A stretch of 64,000 nucleotides of DNA from NCBI RefSeq assembly GCF_001543205.1, contig NZ_CP014162.1, forward strand, positions 1,550,001 to 1,614,000, read 5' to 3'. Source of the stretch: Aerococcus urinaeequi. GTDB taxonomy: Bacteria; Bacillota; Bacilli; Lactobacillales; Aerococcaceae. Each line of letters starts with the position of its first letter. Within the stretch, counting starts at the first letter, position 1. Made by a program: the position numbers and the translations under genes. The notes beneath the pieces are model-generated. The model was not told the DNA's origin. It saw only the letters and a program-made list of their open reading frames with translations, and ran no database searches. Positions 37,205-46,348 of the stretch are shown piece by piece.

Positions 37205-38302
37205 ATGCGAATTTTACTTTCCGGTGGTGGGACTGGGGGGCATATCTACCCAGCCTTAGCCCTAAGAAAACAAATTTTAGCGCAATATCCGGATGCAGAA
37301 TTTCTGTATGTGGGGACTGAAGGTGGATTGGAATCAAAAATTGTGCCTAATGAAGGGGTCAATTTCAAAACTATCCAAATTCAAGGGATCAAACGGTCAT
37401 TGTCTTTAGATAATGCTAGGACAGTTTATTACATGTTTGATAGTATCCGTAAGGCAAAGCAAATCGTCCGCGATTTTAACCCGGATGTAGCGATTGGTAC
37501 AGGTGGTTATGTCTGTGCGCCGGTTTTATTTGCAGCTGCACGTACAGGTGTGCCAAGTATTATCCATGAACAAAATTCCGTTGCCGGCATGACCAATAAG
37601 TTTTTAGCGCCTTTTATGGCAAAAATAGCTATTTGCTTTGAGGATGTAGCGAAAGATTTTAAACGATACGCGAACAAAGTAGTTTTCACAGGTAATCCGC
37701 GTGCCCAAGAGGTAGCGTCTATTACAGACAAGGCAGATTTAACTGCTTATGGTCTAGAAAACGGCAAGCCAACAGTATTGATTTTCGGTGGTAGTCGTGG
37801 CGCTTTACGAATCAACGAAACTGTTAAAGAAGCTATTCCATCATTTATCGAAAAAGATTATCAAATATTGATCGCTTCAGGGGATACTTACTACGAAGAA
37901 TTTAAAGAAGCATTCGCTGACTTTAATGAGTGGGATAATGTACAAATTGTGTCCTATATCGATAATATGCCCGCCTTGTTCAATACCATTGACCTAGTCG
38001 TGTGTCGTTCAGGCGCAACAACTATGACTGAATTAACAGCCTTAGGGACGCCATCTATTTTGATTCCAAGTCCTAATGTAACGGCCAACCATCAGGAAAT
38101 GAATGCCCGCTCGCTAGTGAAGCATGACGGAGCCCGCATGATTTTAGAAAATGACCTTAATGTAAATGGTTTATTAGATGAAATTGATGGCTTGATGGCT
38201 GATAAAAATGAACGTGCCCGGATTGCGGCGAACGCCTTGAACCAAGGGGTGCCAGATGCGGGTGACCGTTTAATCAAGATCATCGAAAGCCTTGTGAAAT
38301 AG
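37205..38302 (+). CDS. murG: Undecaprenyl-PP-MurNAc-pentapeptide GlcNAc transferase
   Basis: The 365-residue GT-B enzyme adds GlcNAc to lipid I, forming lipid II on the inner face of the membrane. SGGGTGGHIYPALAL is the N-terminal G-loop (about residues 6-20), and GGSRGALRINE and CRSGATTMTEL are the later motifs. AAAGGAG precedes the ATG. It belongs to the dcw operon between murD and divIB. Confidence 0.95.
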   Translation: MRILLSGGGTGGHIYPALALRKQILAQYPDAEFLYVGTEGGLESKIVPNEGVNFKTIQIQGIKRSLSLDNARTVYYMFDSIRKAKQIVRDFNPDVAIGTGGYVCAPVLFAAARTGVPSIIHEQNSVAGMTNKFLAPFMAKIAICFEDVAKDFKRYANKVVFTGNPRAQEVASITDKADLTAYGLENGKPTVLIFGGSRGALRINETVKEAIPSFIEKDYQILIASGDTYYEEFKEAFADFNEWDNVQIVSYIDNMPALFNTIDLVVCRSGATTMTELTALGTPSILIPSPNVTANHQEMNARSLVKHDGARMILENDLNVNGLLDEIDGLMADKNERARIAANALNQGVPDAGDRLIKIIESLVK

Positions 38303-38345
38303 GAAGTCCTTTTTCCAAATAAATAGATAGAAAGGGGGCGTGATG

Positions 38346-39755
38346 ATGGATTGGGAAGAAGAACGTATTCGCCAAGAGCGACGCGAGAGAAGACGTCGTT
38401 TGCATGAAAAATTAGCTGAAAATGCTCGGACAGATGTCGCCAGAAGGCAAGACAAAAGTGCTAACAAGTCAAACCAAGATGCAGTGCAAAATGGTGTGGA
38501 TAGCAGTCGTCAAGACGAAGACCAGGACCAAGCTAAGCTTGAAAAGAAACAAGCAGCGTCAAATATAAATAAACAAAAAAGTAGCAAGCAAAAACCTGTG
38601 AAGAAAAAAGCAAAACAAAAAGCCAAGTGGCGATTGCCTAAATTCAGTATAAAAGGCAAAGGCAAAGCTAATTCGAAGAAACAAAAGCAAGGTCAAGCCG
38701 GCAAGCGAAAGCAGCAGGTGACAAGTAATCAGGGGATGCCTCCAGTTAAGGAGGTACAAAAAAGTGAACCAACTAACTGGAAGAAAATGGTCCTATTATT
38801 ATTACCATTTGTAATTGCATTATTTTTGGCTGGTTACTATGCTTCCCCGCTTAATCATGTGGCTTCAATCACTGTTGAAGGTGTGGAGGATACAGAAAGT
38901 ATGAATTTATCTCTCCTAAACGAAGGGATGTCGGTGACGGATTTGAAAAATTCCAAGGGTGAGGTGGAACAAGCTATTGTAAACCAAAATCCTTCGGTCA
39001 AGTCAGCAACTGTGAATGTATCGGATTGGAATAAAGTAGCTGTGAACGTGTCAGCCTACCGCCAATTGGGCTACATCCAGATTGCGGACTTTTTCTACCC
39101 CTTACTAGAAAATAATGAAATCATCGATACACCACTGCCATCACTTGAAAAAGAGTTACCCTTATTTGAAGGTTATGATATTGCCAATGAAGATCAAAAA
39201 GCCAAGCTAACAGAAACGGTTAAGGCCCTATCAAGTCTGTCAGATGATATCATTCAAAAAATTTCCTTAGTGACTTATACAGGTGATGAGAGTAATACTG
39301 ACCGGATTGCCTTACAAATGGTTGACGGGAATGTGGTGAGAGGGTTCATTAGTTCAATTGGTGACCGGATGAGTTATTATAATGGTATTGCCAGTCAATT
39401 GGACGGGCAAACGGGACTAATCGATATGGAAGTAGCTATTTATTTCACTGAATTAAATGATGGGAATAACCCTTACGCTTTAGAAGAAGATAAAAAGGCT
39501 TATGATGAATCGGTGGCTGCAGAATCAAGTGCAGCGAGTGAAAGTGAAGCTAGTGAATTAGATGTTTTATCATCAGATTCAGCCAGCGAATCAACAGATA
39601 GTTCTAGCACTGAATCAACTAGTGCATCTGATGCTTCATCAGGATCAACTAGTGAGACTAGTCAGGTTGAAAGTACTGATGCACAAGCAACATCTTCTAG
39701 TGTCGAAACGGATGCAGCAAGTGGCAATTCAGTTGTTGAATCAGGGAGTGAATAA
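38346..39755 (+). CDS. divIB: Cell division protein DivIB/FtsQ with Ser-rich C-terminal tail
   Basis: The 469-residue bitopic protein has a Lys/Gln-rich cytosolic region of about 140 residues, one membrane helix (about 146-163), an extracellular POTRA domain (SITVEGVEDTES) and a FtsQ domain. From about residue 385 the tail is almost entirely Ser, Thr, Ala, Glu and Asp. The start was placed at 38346, 7 bases from AAAGGGGG; ATG 38343 and GTG 38340 are alternatives. It forms the septal complex with FtsL. Both low-complexity ends are longer than in B. subtilis DivIB. Confidence 0.9.
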   Translation: MDWEEERIRQERRERRRRLHEKLAENARTDVARRQDKSANKSNQDAVQNGVDSSRQDEDQDQAKLEKKQAASNINKQKSSKQKPVKKKAKQKAKWRLPKFSIKGKGKANSKKQKQGQAGKRKQQVTSNQGMPPVKEVQKSEPTNWKKMVLLLLPFVIALFLAGYYASPLNHVASITVEGVEDTESMNLSLLNEGMSVTDLKNSKGEVEQAIVNQNPSVKSATVNVSDWNKVAVNVSAYRQLGYIQIADFFYPLLENNEIIDTPLPSLEKELPLFEGYDIANEDQKAKLTETVKALSSLSDDIIQKISLVTYTGDESNTDRIALQMVDGNVVRGFISSIGDRMSYYNGIASQLDGQTGLIDMEVAIYFTELNDGNNPYALEEDKKAYDESVAAESSAASESEASELDVLSSDSASESTDSSSTESTSASDASSGSTSETSQVESTDAQATSSSVETDAASGNSVVESGSE

Positions 39756-39869
39756 AGTGGCGAAATCATGTGAAGGCAATTAAAAGCATTTGCGTGTAGG
39801 AAAACGTCATCACTATTGATAGACCGTGACTATGCCAACAATTTCTATGAGAAAGTAGCGGTGATTTCG

Positions 39870-39898
39870 TTGGTAATTAGTACCGTCTATGTTAAAAT
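39870..39898 (+). promoter_or_regulatory. Putative ftsAZ promoter
   Basis: TTGGTA (39870-39875), a 17-base spacer and TAAAAT (39893-39898) lie in the 190-bp gap between divIB and ftsA. This would let ftsA-ftsZ and the ylm genes be transcribed apart from the wall genes. The rest of the gap holds nothing I recognise. Confidence 0.65.
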
Positions 39899-39946
39899 AA
39901 TAACGATACGATTAAATATTAAATTTTCTAGGAGGTTTCAATAAAC

Positions 39947-41386
39947 ATGGTTCAGCCAGAAATTTTTGCAAGTTTAGATATTGGAACCACTTCAATAAAA
40001 GTAGTAGTTGCAGAATATGTAAACCAACAAATTAATGTTATTGGAGTAGGTCATGAGCGCTCACAAGGACTCAGTAGAGGTGTGATTGTAGATATTGATA
40101 AGACCGTTGAGTCTATCAAGCGTGCAATCAAAAAAGCCGAACAAAAAGCAAATTATACGATTAACGATGTCATTGTAGCTGTTCCAAGTAACCAAGTGAA
40201 CATCGAGCCTTGTTACGGTATGATTGCTGTGTCAAATGATAACAGAGAAATTACAGATAAAGACGTAAAAAATGTCTTAGCAGCAGCGAAAGTTCGCTCA
40301 GTACCAGCTGAAAGAGAAATCATTTCAGTAATGCCAGAAGAATTCATAGTTGATGGCTTTGACAACATTAAGGATCCACGTGGCATGATTGGTGTTAGAC
40401 TAGAATTATATGCTAGTTTAGTTACTGGTCCTAAAACCCTGGTTCACAATATACGTCGTTGCGTAGCAATGGCGGGCTTGAATATACGCGACTTAGTTGT
40501 GCAATCTTATGCAAATGCATATGCCACAATGAGCAAGAGTGAACGTGAATTCGGGACAATATTAGTTGATATGGGTGGGGGACAAACAAGTGTGTCTGTA
40601 TTCCACGATAATCAATTGAAATTTGCAACAGTCGACCACGAAGGTGGGGAACTTGTTACAAAAGATATCTCAACTATATTGAATACTTCAATTGAAAATG
40701 CTGAACAAATCAAACTAGAATATGGCTATGCCCTACCTAAAGATACGAGCGATTCAGAATTCTTCCCGGTTGAAACAATTGGTAAAGTGAATCCAGAACG
40801 TGTGAGTGAGCATTACTTAGCTGAAATTATTGAAGCTCGGGAACGTCAAATATTCGAAACATTGAAAAAACCTCTAGATAAAATCGAAGCCTTTGCCTTA
40901 CCAGGTGGCATTATTGTGACCGGTGGGGCAGCATCACTACCTGGTGTTTTAGATTTAGCTGAAGAAGTTTTTGGCCATGAAGTGCGATACTACATTCCAG
41001 AATACGTTGGCTTGCGTAACCCAGTCTTTACAACAGCGGTTGGTTTAATCCAATATGTGGCGCAATTAGATGATATTCATCACTTAGCACAAGATAATGA
41101 GCAACTAGTACAAGTCGCACCAACTACTCGGACTAGTCAGCCAACTGCTGCGCCAAAAGAGCCAGTTGCTAGCACAAAGCAAACAGAATCAGTTGACAAT
41201 TACAAACAAGTAAATGATGATAATGCTAACGATAAACCTAGCGTATCGCCTTCTAATAATGAACAAACTTATTATGAAGAAATCCCAGCTAGCCAATATG
41301 ATGAATTAAATGACGAAACTGAAACGGGCGAAGAAGAAAGCCCAGTTGATAAAATTAAAAATTTCTTCAAAGACTTTTTTGTTTAA
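39947..41386 (+). CDS. ftsA: Cell division protein FtsA
   Basis: The 479-residue actin-like ATPase ties FtsZ filaments to the membrane. LDIGTTSIKVVVAEY is the phosphate-1 motif, ILVDMGGGQTSVSV the phosphate-2 motif and GGIIVTGGAASLPG the adenosine motif. Residues 390-465 form a polar, probably disordered linker, and the C-terminal KIKNFFKDFFV is the amphipathic membrane-targeting helix. AGGAGG precedes the ATG. The linker is longer than in E. coli FtsA, as in many cocci. Confidence 0.95.
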   Translation: MVQPEIFASLDIGTTSIKVVVAEYVNQQINVIGVGHERSQGLSRGVIVDIDKTVESIKRAIKKAEQKANYTINDVIVAVPSNQVNIEPCYGMIAVSNDNREITDKDVKNVLAAAKVRSVPAEREIISVMPEEFIVDGFDNIKDPRGMIGVRLELYASLVTGPKTLVHNIRRCVAMAGLNIRDLVVQSYANAYATMSKSEREFGTILVDMGGGQTSVSVFHDNQLKFATVDHEGGELVTKDISTILNTSIENAEQIKLEYGYALPKDTSDSEFFPVETIGKVNPERVSEHYLAEIIEARERQIFETLKKPLDKIEAFALPGGIIVTGGAASLPGVLDLAEEVFGHEVRYYIPEYVGLRNPVFTTAVGLIQYVAQLDDIHHLAQDNEQLVQVAPTTRTSQPTAAPKEPVASTKQTESVDNYKQVNDDNANDKPSVSPSNNEQTYYEEIPASQYDELNDETETGEEESPVDKIKNFFKDFFV

Positions 41387-41409
41387 TTTAATTACCAGGA
41401 GGATATAAA

Positions 41410-42678
41410 ATGGATATGGAATTCGAATACGAAAACATGGATATGAATAACGCATCAATCAAAGTAGTTGGTGTTGGTGGTGGTGGTAACAACGCTGTTA
41501 ACCGTATGATCGAGGAGAACGTACGTGGCGTTGAATTTATTGTTGCAAATACTGATACACAAGCTTTGAAAAACTCAAAAGCTGATATTAAAATCCAACT
41601 TGGACCTAAATCTACTCGTGGTTTAGGTGCCGGTGCTCAACCAGAAGTTGGGGCTAAAGCTGCTGAAGAATCAGAAGATCAAATCCGCGAAGCATTACAA
41701 GGTGCTGACTTAATCTTCATCACTGCCGGAATGGGTGGTGGTACTGGTACAGGTGCCGCACCAATCGTAGCCCGCATCGCTAAAGAAGAAATCGGCGCGC
41801 TAACTGTAGGTGTTGTGACTCGTCCATTCACTTTTGAAGGACCAAAACGTGGTCGCTCAGCTGCTCAAGGTATAGCAGAAATGAAACAACATGTGGATAC
41901 TTTAGTAACTATCTCAAACAACCGTTTATTAGAAATCGTTGACAAGAAAACACCTATGCGTGAAGCATTTGGTGAAGCTGACAACGTATTACGCCAAGGG
42001 GTTCAAGGTATCTCTGACTTGATTACTGCACCTGGTTACGTAAACTTAGACTTTGCTGACGTTCGTACTGTTATGGCTGACCAAGGTACTGCTTTAATGG
42101 GTATCGGTGCTTCTACTGGTGAAAACCGTACAGCTGAAGCAACTAAGAAAGCTATCTCATCTCCATTATTAGAAGTTTCTATTGATGGTGCTGAGCAAAT
42201 CCTATTAAACATCAAGGGTGGCGACGATTTAACGCTATTCGAGGCACAAGATGCAGCGGATATCGTAGCAGCAGCTTCTTCTTCAGAAGTAAACATCATC
42301 TTTGGTACTACAATTGCTGAAGACTTAGAAGACGAAGTTATCGTAACAGTTATCGCAACTGGTATTGATACTGAAAAACGTCGCGATGAAAAACGCGCTA
42401 AACGTTCTGGCGGCCACTCTGCTTTCCAACAAAGTTCAGGTCGCGATTTCGCTAACCAACCAGACAACTTTAAAGAAAAACAAGTGACTGAACGTCGCCA
42501 AGAAGAAAACCGCGACATCTTCAACGACTTCGATAGCAGCCGTTATGAAGATTCAAACCGTTCACGCAGAACTTTTGATGACGCACCATCTGCACCTGTA
42601 GAAAATGATTACTCATCACACAACTCAGATGACGATGAATTAGATACACCACCATTCTTCAGAAAGCGTCGTCGTTAA
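41410..42678 (+). CDS. ftsZ: Cell division protein FtsZ
   Basis: The 422-residue tubulin-like GTPase polymerises into the Z-ring. [13 protein letters not shown] (about 20-32) and the tubulin signature [10 protein letters not shown] are present. A charged linker follows residue 320, and the C-terminal [14 protein letters not shown] is the conserved peptide that binds FtsA and SepF. AGGAGG precedes the ATG. Its codon use is strongly biased, as expected for an abundant protein. The next gene starts 1 base after its stop. Confidence 0.97.
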   Translation: MDMEFEYENMDMNNASIKVVGVGGGGNNAVNRMIEENVRGVEFIVANTDTQALKNSKADIKIQLGPKSTRGLGAGAQPEVGAKAAEESEDQIREALQGADLIFITAGMGGGTGTGAAPIVARIAKEEIGALTVGVVTRPFTFEGPKRGRSAAQGIAEMKQHVDTLVTISNNRLLEIVDKKTPMREAFGEADNVLRQGVQGISDLITAPGYVNLDFADVRTVMADQGTALMGIGASTGENRTAEATKKAISSPLLEVSIDGAEQILLNIKGGDDLTLFEAQDAADIVAAASSSEVNIIFGTTIAEDLEDEVIVTVIATGIDTEKRRDEKRAKRSGGHSAFQQSSGRDFANQPDNFKEKQVTERRQEENRDIFNDFDSSRYEDSNRSRRTFDDAPSAPVENDYSSHNSDDDELDTPPFFRKRRR

Positions 42679-42679
42679 T

Positions 42680-43360
42680 ATGACAATTCGCAATAACGTG
42701 CAGTCTATTGAAGGCATTATTGCAAATGCACAACAATCATCAGCGTTATCATCAAATGATGTGACGCTGATTTGCGTTTCTAAGTACCATTCAATAGATG
42801 AAGCAAACATAGTATATGATGCAGGCGTGAGACATTTTGCAGAAAATCGTGCAGAAGGCTTCCAGGAAAAATCTGCTGCTATGGCAGACGATATTGTATG
42901 GCATTTAATTGGCACCTTGCAAACCCGTAAGGTCAAAGATGTCATTAATGAGATCGATTATTTCCATGCTCTTGACCGGTTAAAACTGGCCAAGGAGATT
43001 GACAAGCGGGCGGACAAGGTTATTAAATGTTTCCTACAGGTCAATGTTTCTGGCGAGGAATCTAAGCATGGTATTGCACCAACTGAGCTTGATGCCTTTA
43101 TCGAAGCAGTGGCGGAATTTCCTAAAGTAGAGATTGTGGGTTTGATGACAATGGCACCAATTGACGCGACGGATGAAGAGATTCACCAATATTTTGCCAA
43201 CTTGCGTCAATTAAGAGATCAAGTGCAAGCTTTGGGTAAAGACTATGCACCGTGTCAACACTTGAGCATGGGGATGTCAGGTGATTATCCAATTGCAGTC
43301 GCTGAGGGCGCTGATTTTGTCAGAGTAGGTTCAGCTATATTTAACACAGAAACCGAGTAA
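42680..43360 (+). CDS. ylmE: YggS/YlmE-family PLP homeostasis protein
   Basis: The 226-residue protein is a fold-type III PLP-binding barrel. LICVSKYHSIDE contains the PLP lysine (about residue 36), and HLIGTLQTRKVKDV and LSMGMSGDYPIAV are family motifs. Members balance pyridoxal phosphate rather than catalyse a known reaction. It begins 1 base after the ftsZ stop and is followed at once by the sepF ribosome site. Confidence 0.92.
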   Translation: MTIRNNVQSIEGIIANAQQSSALSSNDVTLICVSKYHSIDEANIVYDAGVRHFAENRAEGFQEKSAAMADDIVWHLIGTLQTRKVKDVINEIDYFHALDRLKLAKEIDKRADKVIKCFLQVNVSGEESKHGIAPTELDAFIEAVAEFPKVEIVGLMTMAPIDATDEEIHQYFANLRQLRDQVQALGKDYAPCQHLSMGMSGDYPIAVAEGADFVRVGSAIFNTETE

Positions 43361-43375
43361 ATGGAGGAATCCAAT

Positions 43376-43948
43376 ATGGGTTTTAAAGACTATTTTGCAA
43401 ATTTCTTTGACAATGATGATGATTTTGAAGACGACTACTATGAGCAAGAGACGGTAGATACTAGTGATTCAAAGCCGTTTGAAGAGCCAGTTGCTGAAAA
43501 TCCAGCTAAAGCTGCTCAAACTAGTCAAACACAATTTACATTTGAACAACCAACTAAGGAGCAAAACAAAACGATGGCAAACGATGCAACGCGAAATAAT
43601 GTAGTGAATTTAAGTGAGTCTCGTAAAAACGTGGCTACTTTAGAAATTTTTAAACCACGCATTTTTGCTGAGGCTGAGCGAATCAGTCAATCATTATTGG
43701 GCGATAAATCAGTGGTCTTAAACCTGTCACAAATGTCAGATGAAGATGCACGTCGATTTATCGATTATATGACAGGCGTTGTATATGCCATTAATGGGGA
43801 CTTACAACGTGTAGCAACTGACGTATTTATTGCCGTTCCAGAAACTGTACAAATTGAAGGTTTGTATGAAGAATATACAAATACACACGGCAAAGCATCT
43901 CGCGACCGTGGCAATATTTGGGATCGAGAGGGTGAAAGTCGTGAATAG
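43376..43948 (+). CDS. sepF: Cell division protein SepF
   Basis: The 190-residue protein anchors FtsZ to the membrane in Gram-positives. The N-terminal MGFKDYFANFF is the amphipathic membrane helix; an acidic linker follows, and then the globular domain (about 85-170) with VVLNLSQMSDEDARRFIDY. The ATG at 43376 follows GGAGGA; the ATG at 43361 contains that site and is unlikely. Its end overlaps the yggT start by 8 bases. Confidence 0.94.
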   Translation: MGFKDYFANFFDNDDDFEDDYYEQETVDTSDSKPFEEPVAENPAKAAQTSQTQFTFEQPTKEQNKTMANDATRNNVVNLSESRKNVATLEIFKPRIFAEAERISQSLLGDKSVVLNLSQMSDEDARRFIDYMTGVVYAINGDLQRVATDVFIAVPETVQIEGLYEEYTNTHGKASRDRGNIWDREGESRE

Positions 43949-44192
43949 TTTAGTGAACATTCTTCAAGATTTAATCTATGTCTATACACTAGTGCTAGTA
44001 GTATATGCTTTATTATCTTGGTTCCCAGGAGCTAGAGATTCTAAATTTGGTCAAATCATTGACCGACTAGCATACCCATACTTATCATTCTTTGATAGTA
44101 TCCTACCTAGTTTAGGAGGCATTTCATTTTCAGTGATTGTGGGCGTTCTTGTCCTACAATTAGCTTCTAACGGCTTAAATATTTTACGCTAA
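43941..44192 (+). CDS. ylmG: YggT-family membrane protein (YlmG)
   Basis: The 83-residue protein has two hydrophobic segments (about 7-27 and 60-80) around the motif LLSWFPGARDSKFGQIIDR-like region, typical of YggT/YlmG. Its role is unproven; in other organisms it affects nucleoid or chromosome placement. GTG at 43941 follows GAGAGGGTG and overlaps the sepF end, so translation is coupled. A longer in-frame extension to 43830 lies inside sepF and is rejected. Confidence 0.88.
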   Translation: MNSLVNILQDLIYVYTLVLVVYALLSWFPGARDSKFGQIIDRLAYPYLSFFDSILPSLGGISFSVIVGVLVLQLASNGLNILR

Positions 44193-44292
44193 CCATAACA
44201 ATAACTTTTAAATCAAACGGGTGGGTCTAGGTATCTACCCGATTCTTTTGTATAATAGAACCAAGCAACTGATAGAAAGGGATGGACAACTC

Positions 44293-45084
44293 TTGGCAAA
44301 CTATGAAGTTTTACAGCACTTTCAACCAGACGAACATGCCTTTGTTGAAAAAGTGACGGACTGGATGAATCAGGTCTTAGACCAATATGCACCGGTAGTG
44401 ACCCCGTTTTTGAATCCAAGAGAAGTGGCCATTGTATCAATGATCATTGGCCAAGACGATGAAATTCATTATGAATTTTTCGGTGGCTATCCTAATGCGG
44501 AGAATCAACGGTGTGTACTAGCACCGACTTATTACGAAATTCAACCGGCTGATTTTGAAATTACCCCCTTTAATATTCACTATGCCAGCAAGTTTAATAC
44601 TATTGAACACCGGCAAATACTAGGAACTATTCTAGGTCAAGGGGTTGAACGTAACCGTATCGGAGATATTATCCAGGCTGGAGAGAAATGGCAATTCTTC
44701 GTCGACGAGAAAATCGCCGATTTTCTTAGCTTTGAAATGGATAAGATAGGTGGTTCGAAAGTCAAGCTGGTGAAAATCAATCATTTTGACCAAATTATTC
44801 AACCAAAATCTGACTGGCAACCCATGGAAATCACACTTTCTTCATTAAGATTTGATACTATGATTTCAGATGGATTTAGAATTCCAAGAGCGAAGGCCAA
44901 ATTACTGATTGAGGGTGGCGCTGCTAAACTCAATTGGGCTCAAGTGCAAGACGCGAAAAGGCTATTAAATCCAGGGGACATTGCTTCAATACGAGGCTAT
45001 GGCAGATTGAAATATGTGGCTACCCAAATGGAAACCAAAAAGGGTAAAATTAGAGTAGCGATTGAGATCATCAAAAACAAATAG
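44293..45084 (+). CDS. ylmH: YlmH S4-domain RNA-binding protein
   Basis: The 263-residue protein has an N-terminal YlmH domain and a C-terminal S4 domain (about 185-245; RFDTMISDGFRIPRAKAKLL). Recent work on YlmH relatives points to rescue of stalled ribosomes. TTG at 44293 after AAAGGG is chosen because it gives the usual length; the in-frame start at 44221 would add 24 odd residues. The order sepF-ylmG-ylmH-divIVA is the standard one. Confidence 0.88.
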   Translation: MANYEVLQHFQPDEHAFVEKVTDWMNQVLDQYAPVVTPFLNPREVAIVSMIIGQDDEIHYEFFGGYPNAENQRCVLAPTYYEIQPADFEITPFNIHYASKFNTIEHRQILGTILGQGVERNRIGDIIQAGEKWQFFVDEKIADFLSFEMDKIGGSKVKLVKINHFDQIIQPKSDWQPMEITLSSLRFDTMISDGFRIPRAKAKLLIEGGAAKLNWAQVQDAKRLLNPGDIASIRGYGRLKYVATQMETKKGKIRVAIEIIKNK

Positions 45085-45096
45085 GAGGCTCATTTT

Positions 45097-45993
45097 ATGC
45101 GCGCATCAGAAATTAAAAATATGAAATTTAAACAGAAAATCTCAGGTTACGGTAAAACTGAGGTAGATGACTATTTGAATAAAGTCCGCGTCTCAATGCA
45201 GAAGTTAGAGGACCAAAATAAATCTTTACAAGACCAATTAAACGAAGCGAATAAAGAAGTGGATGCTGCCCACCGTAAGGAAGCGACAGTTAACCGTTCG
45301 ATTTTTGTGGCCCAAGAAGCAGCTGACCGTTTGCGTGAAGAAGCGTTAAATGAAGCCTCTTTAATTGTAGAACGTGCTGAAGAAGAAGCCCGTCGTTTGC
45401 TTGCTGAAGCGGCTGAGAAAGCGGCTGTTATTAATACGGAAACAGATAATCTACAAGAAGCTGCTCGTACTTACTTGCACCAATCTTTTGGTATGATTTT
45501 ACAAGCCAAAGATATGTACGAAGACCCACGTTGGGAAAACTTATTCTTTGAAAAACCAGTTGGAGATGTGCCGACGCCACAATTAGATGAAGTGGTGAAA
45601 GATTATGATCTACCAGTACGGTCAAATAAAGGGGAAGCAATCTTTGAGGCAGCTGCTGAAAAAGCTGAAAAAGAACAACGTAAAGAAGAGTTCTTTAACA
45701 ATGATATTCCAGCTATTGCGCCAGTTTTTAGCGGTTTTAAAGACAGTGAACCGGTAGTAGCGGAAGCAGAAACAAGTGCTGTAGCAGAAAATGCTAGCGA
45801 ATCTGTAGAAACTGCTTCATCAGAAAATACACCTGATGCGGCTGAAGAAACACAAGCGGTAGCAGCTGATAATACTGATCAAACTGATACAAACCAACCA
45901 ACAACTGACGTGCAAGATGTGACAGACGAACTGGTACAATCCGAGTCAACAGAAGCTGATTTGACCAATGCAGCAGATAAATCTGAAGAATAA
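45097..45993 (+). CDS. divIVA: Cell division initiation protein DivIVA
   Basis: The 298-residue coiled-coil protein binds curved membrane at septum and poles. The N-terminal lipid-binding domain is FKQKISGYGKTEVDDYLNKV (about 11-30). Long heptad coils run from about 32 to 125, and the last 80 residues are acidic and disordered. AGGAGG precedes the ATG. It ends the ylm cluster. No clear terminator follows before the ileS leader. Confidence 0.94.
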   Translation: MRASEIKNMKFKQKISGYGKTEVDDYLNKVRVSMQKLEDQNKSLQDQLNEANKEVDAAHRKEATVNRSIFVAQEAADRLREEALNEASLIVERAEEEARRLLAEAAEKAAVINTETDNLQEAARTYLHQSFGMILQAKDMYEDPRWENLFFEKPVGDVPTPQLDEVVKDYDLPVRSNKGEAIFEAAAEKAEKEQRKEEFFNNDIPAIAPVFSGFKDSEPVVAEAETSAVAENASESVETASSENTPDAAEETQAVAADNTDQTDTNQPTTDVQDVTDELVQSESTEADLTNAADKSEE

Positions 45994-46069
45994 TCAGGAG
46001 TATTTGCGCGACAAAAGTTGTTTTTACAATATTTTTATAGTAATATTATGACGTATGGAAATAGAACAC

Positions 46070-46315
46070 GTAGAGTGGAACACAATAAATAACGTAATTT
46101 ATCGAAAGAGAATCTATGTTAGCTGCGAATTAGAGCGAGAAAAGTTATTTATTATCATCCAGGAGTAGTTTGTTGAACAGGTAATGCATTATTGCCCAAG
46201 TAGGTTAACCGTTGACTGCGATAAAGTTATTGAGTGTATACCGCATTATTTGTGGTATACAAAATCTGGGTGGTACCACGGTAGCTTCGTCCCTTTTGCG
46301 GACGGGGCTTTTTTT
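46070..46315 (+). promoter_or_regulatory. T-box riboswitch (Ile-type) upstream of ileS
   Basis: The leader has the T-box core GGGTGGTACCACGG (46268-46281) and a terminator hairpin, AGCTTCGTCC (46283-46292) with GGACGGGGCT (46300-46309), followed by a T-run. AGAGA near 46110 fits stem I. An ATC at 46154-46156 (or 46157-46159) may be the Ile specifier. The 5' limit is approximate; the 75 bases from 45994 hold the probable promoter, which I could not place firmly. Confidence 0.9.
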
Positions 46316-46348
46316 ATTTCTAGGAAATCGATGAGGGGGCATTACGCG

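Noticed and set aside
39562-39783. Overlapping plus-strand frame in the 3' end of divIB
   Set aside because: It is the +1 reading of the low-complexity Ser/Thr tail and has no ribosome site or recognisable features.
42036-42524. Long open frame on the minus strand inside ftsZ
   Set aside because: It is an antisense shadow of strongly biased ftsZ codons, rich in Ser and Ala, without a start site.
46184-46348. N-terminal extension of ileS from an ATG at 46184
   Set aside because: These 165 bases contain the T-box core and terminator hairpin; the ATG at 46349 has the ribosome site and gives the family N-terminus.
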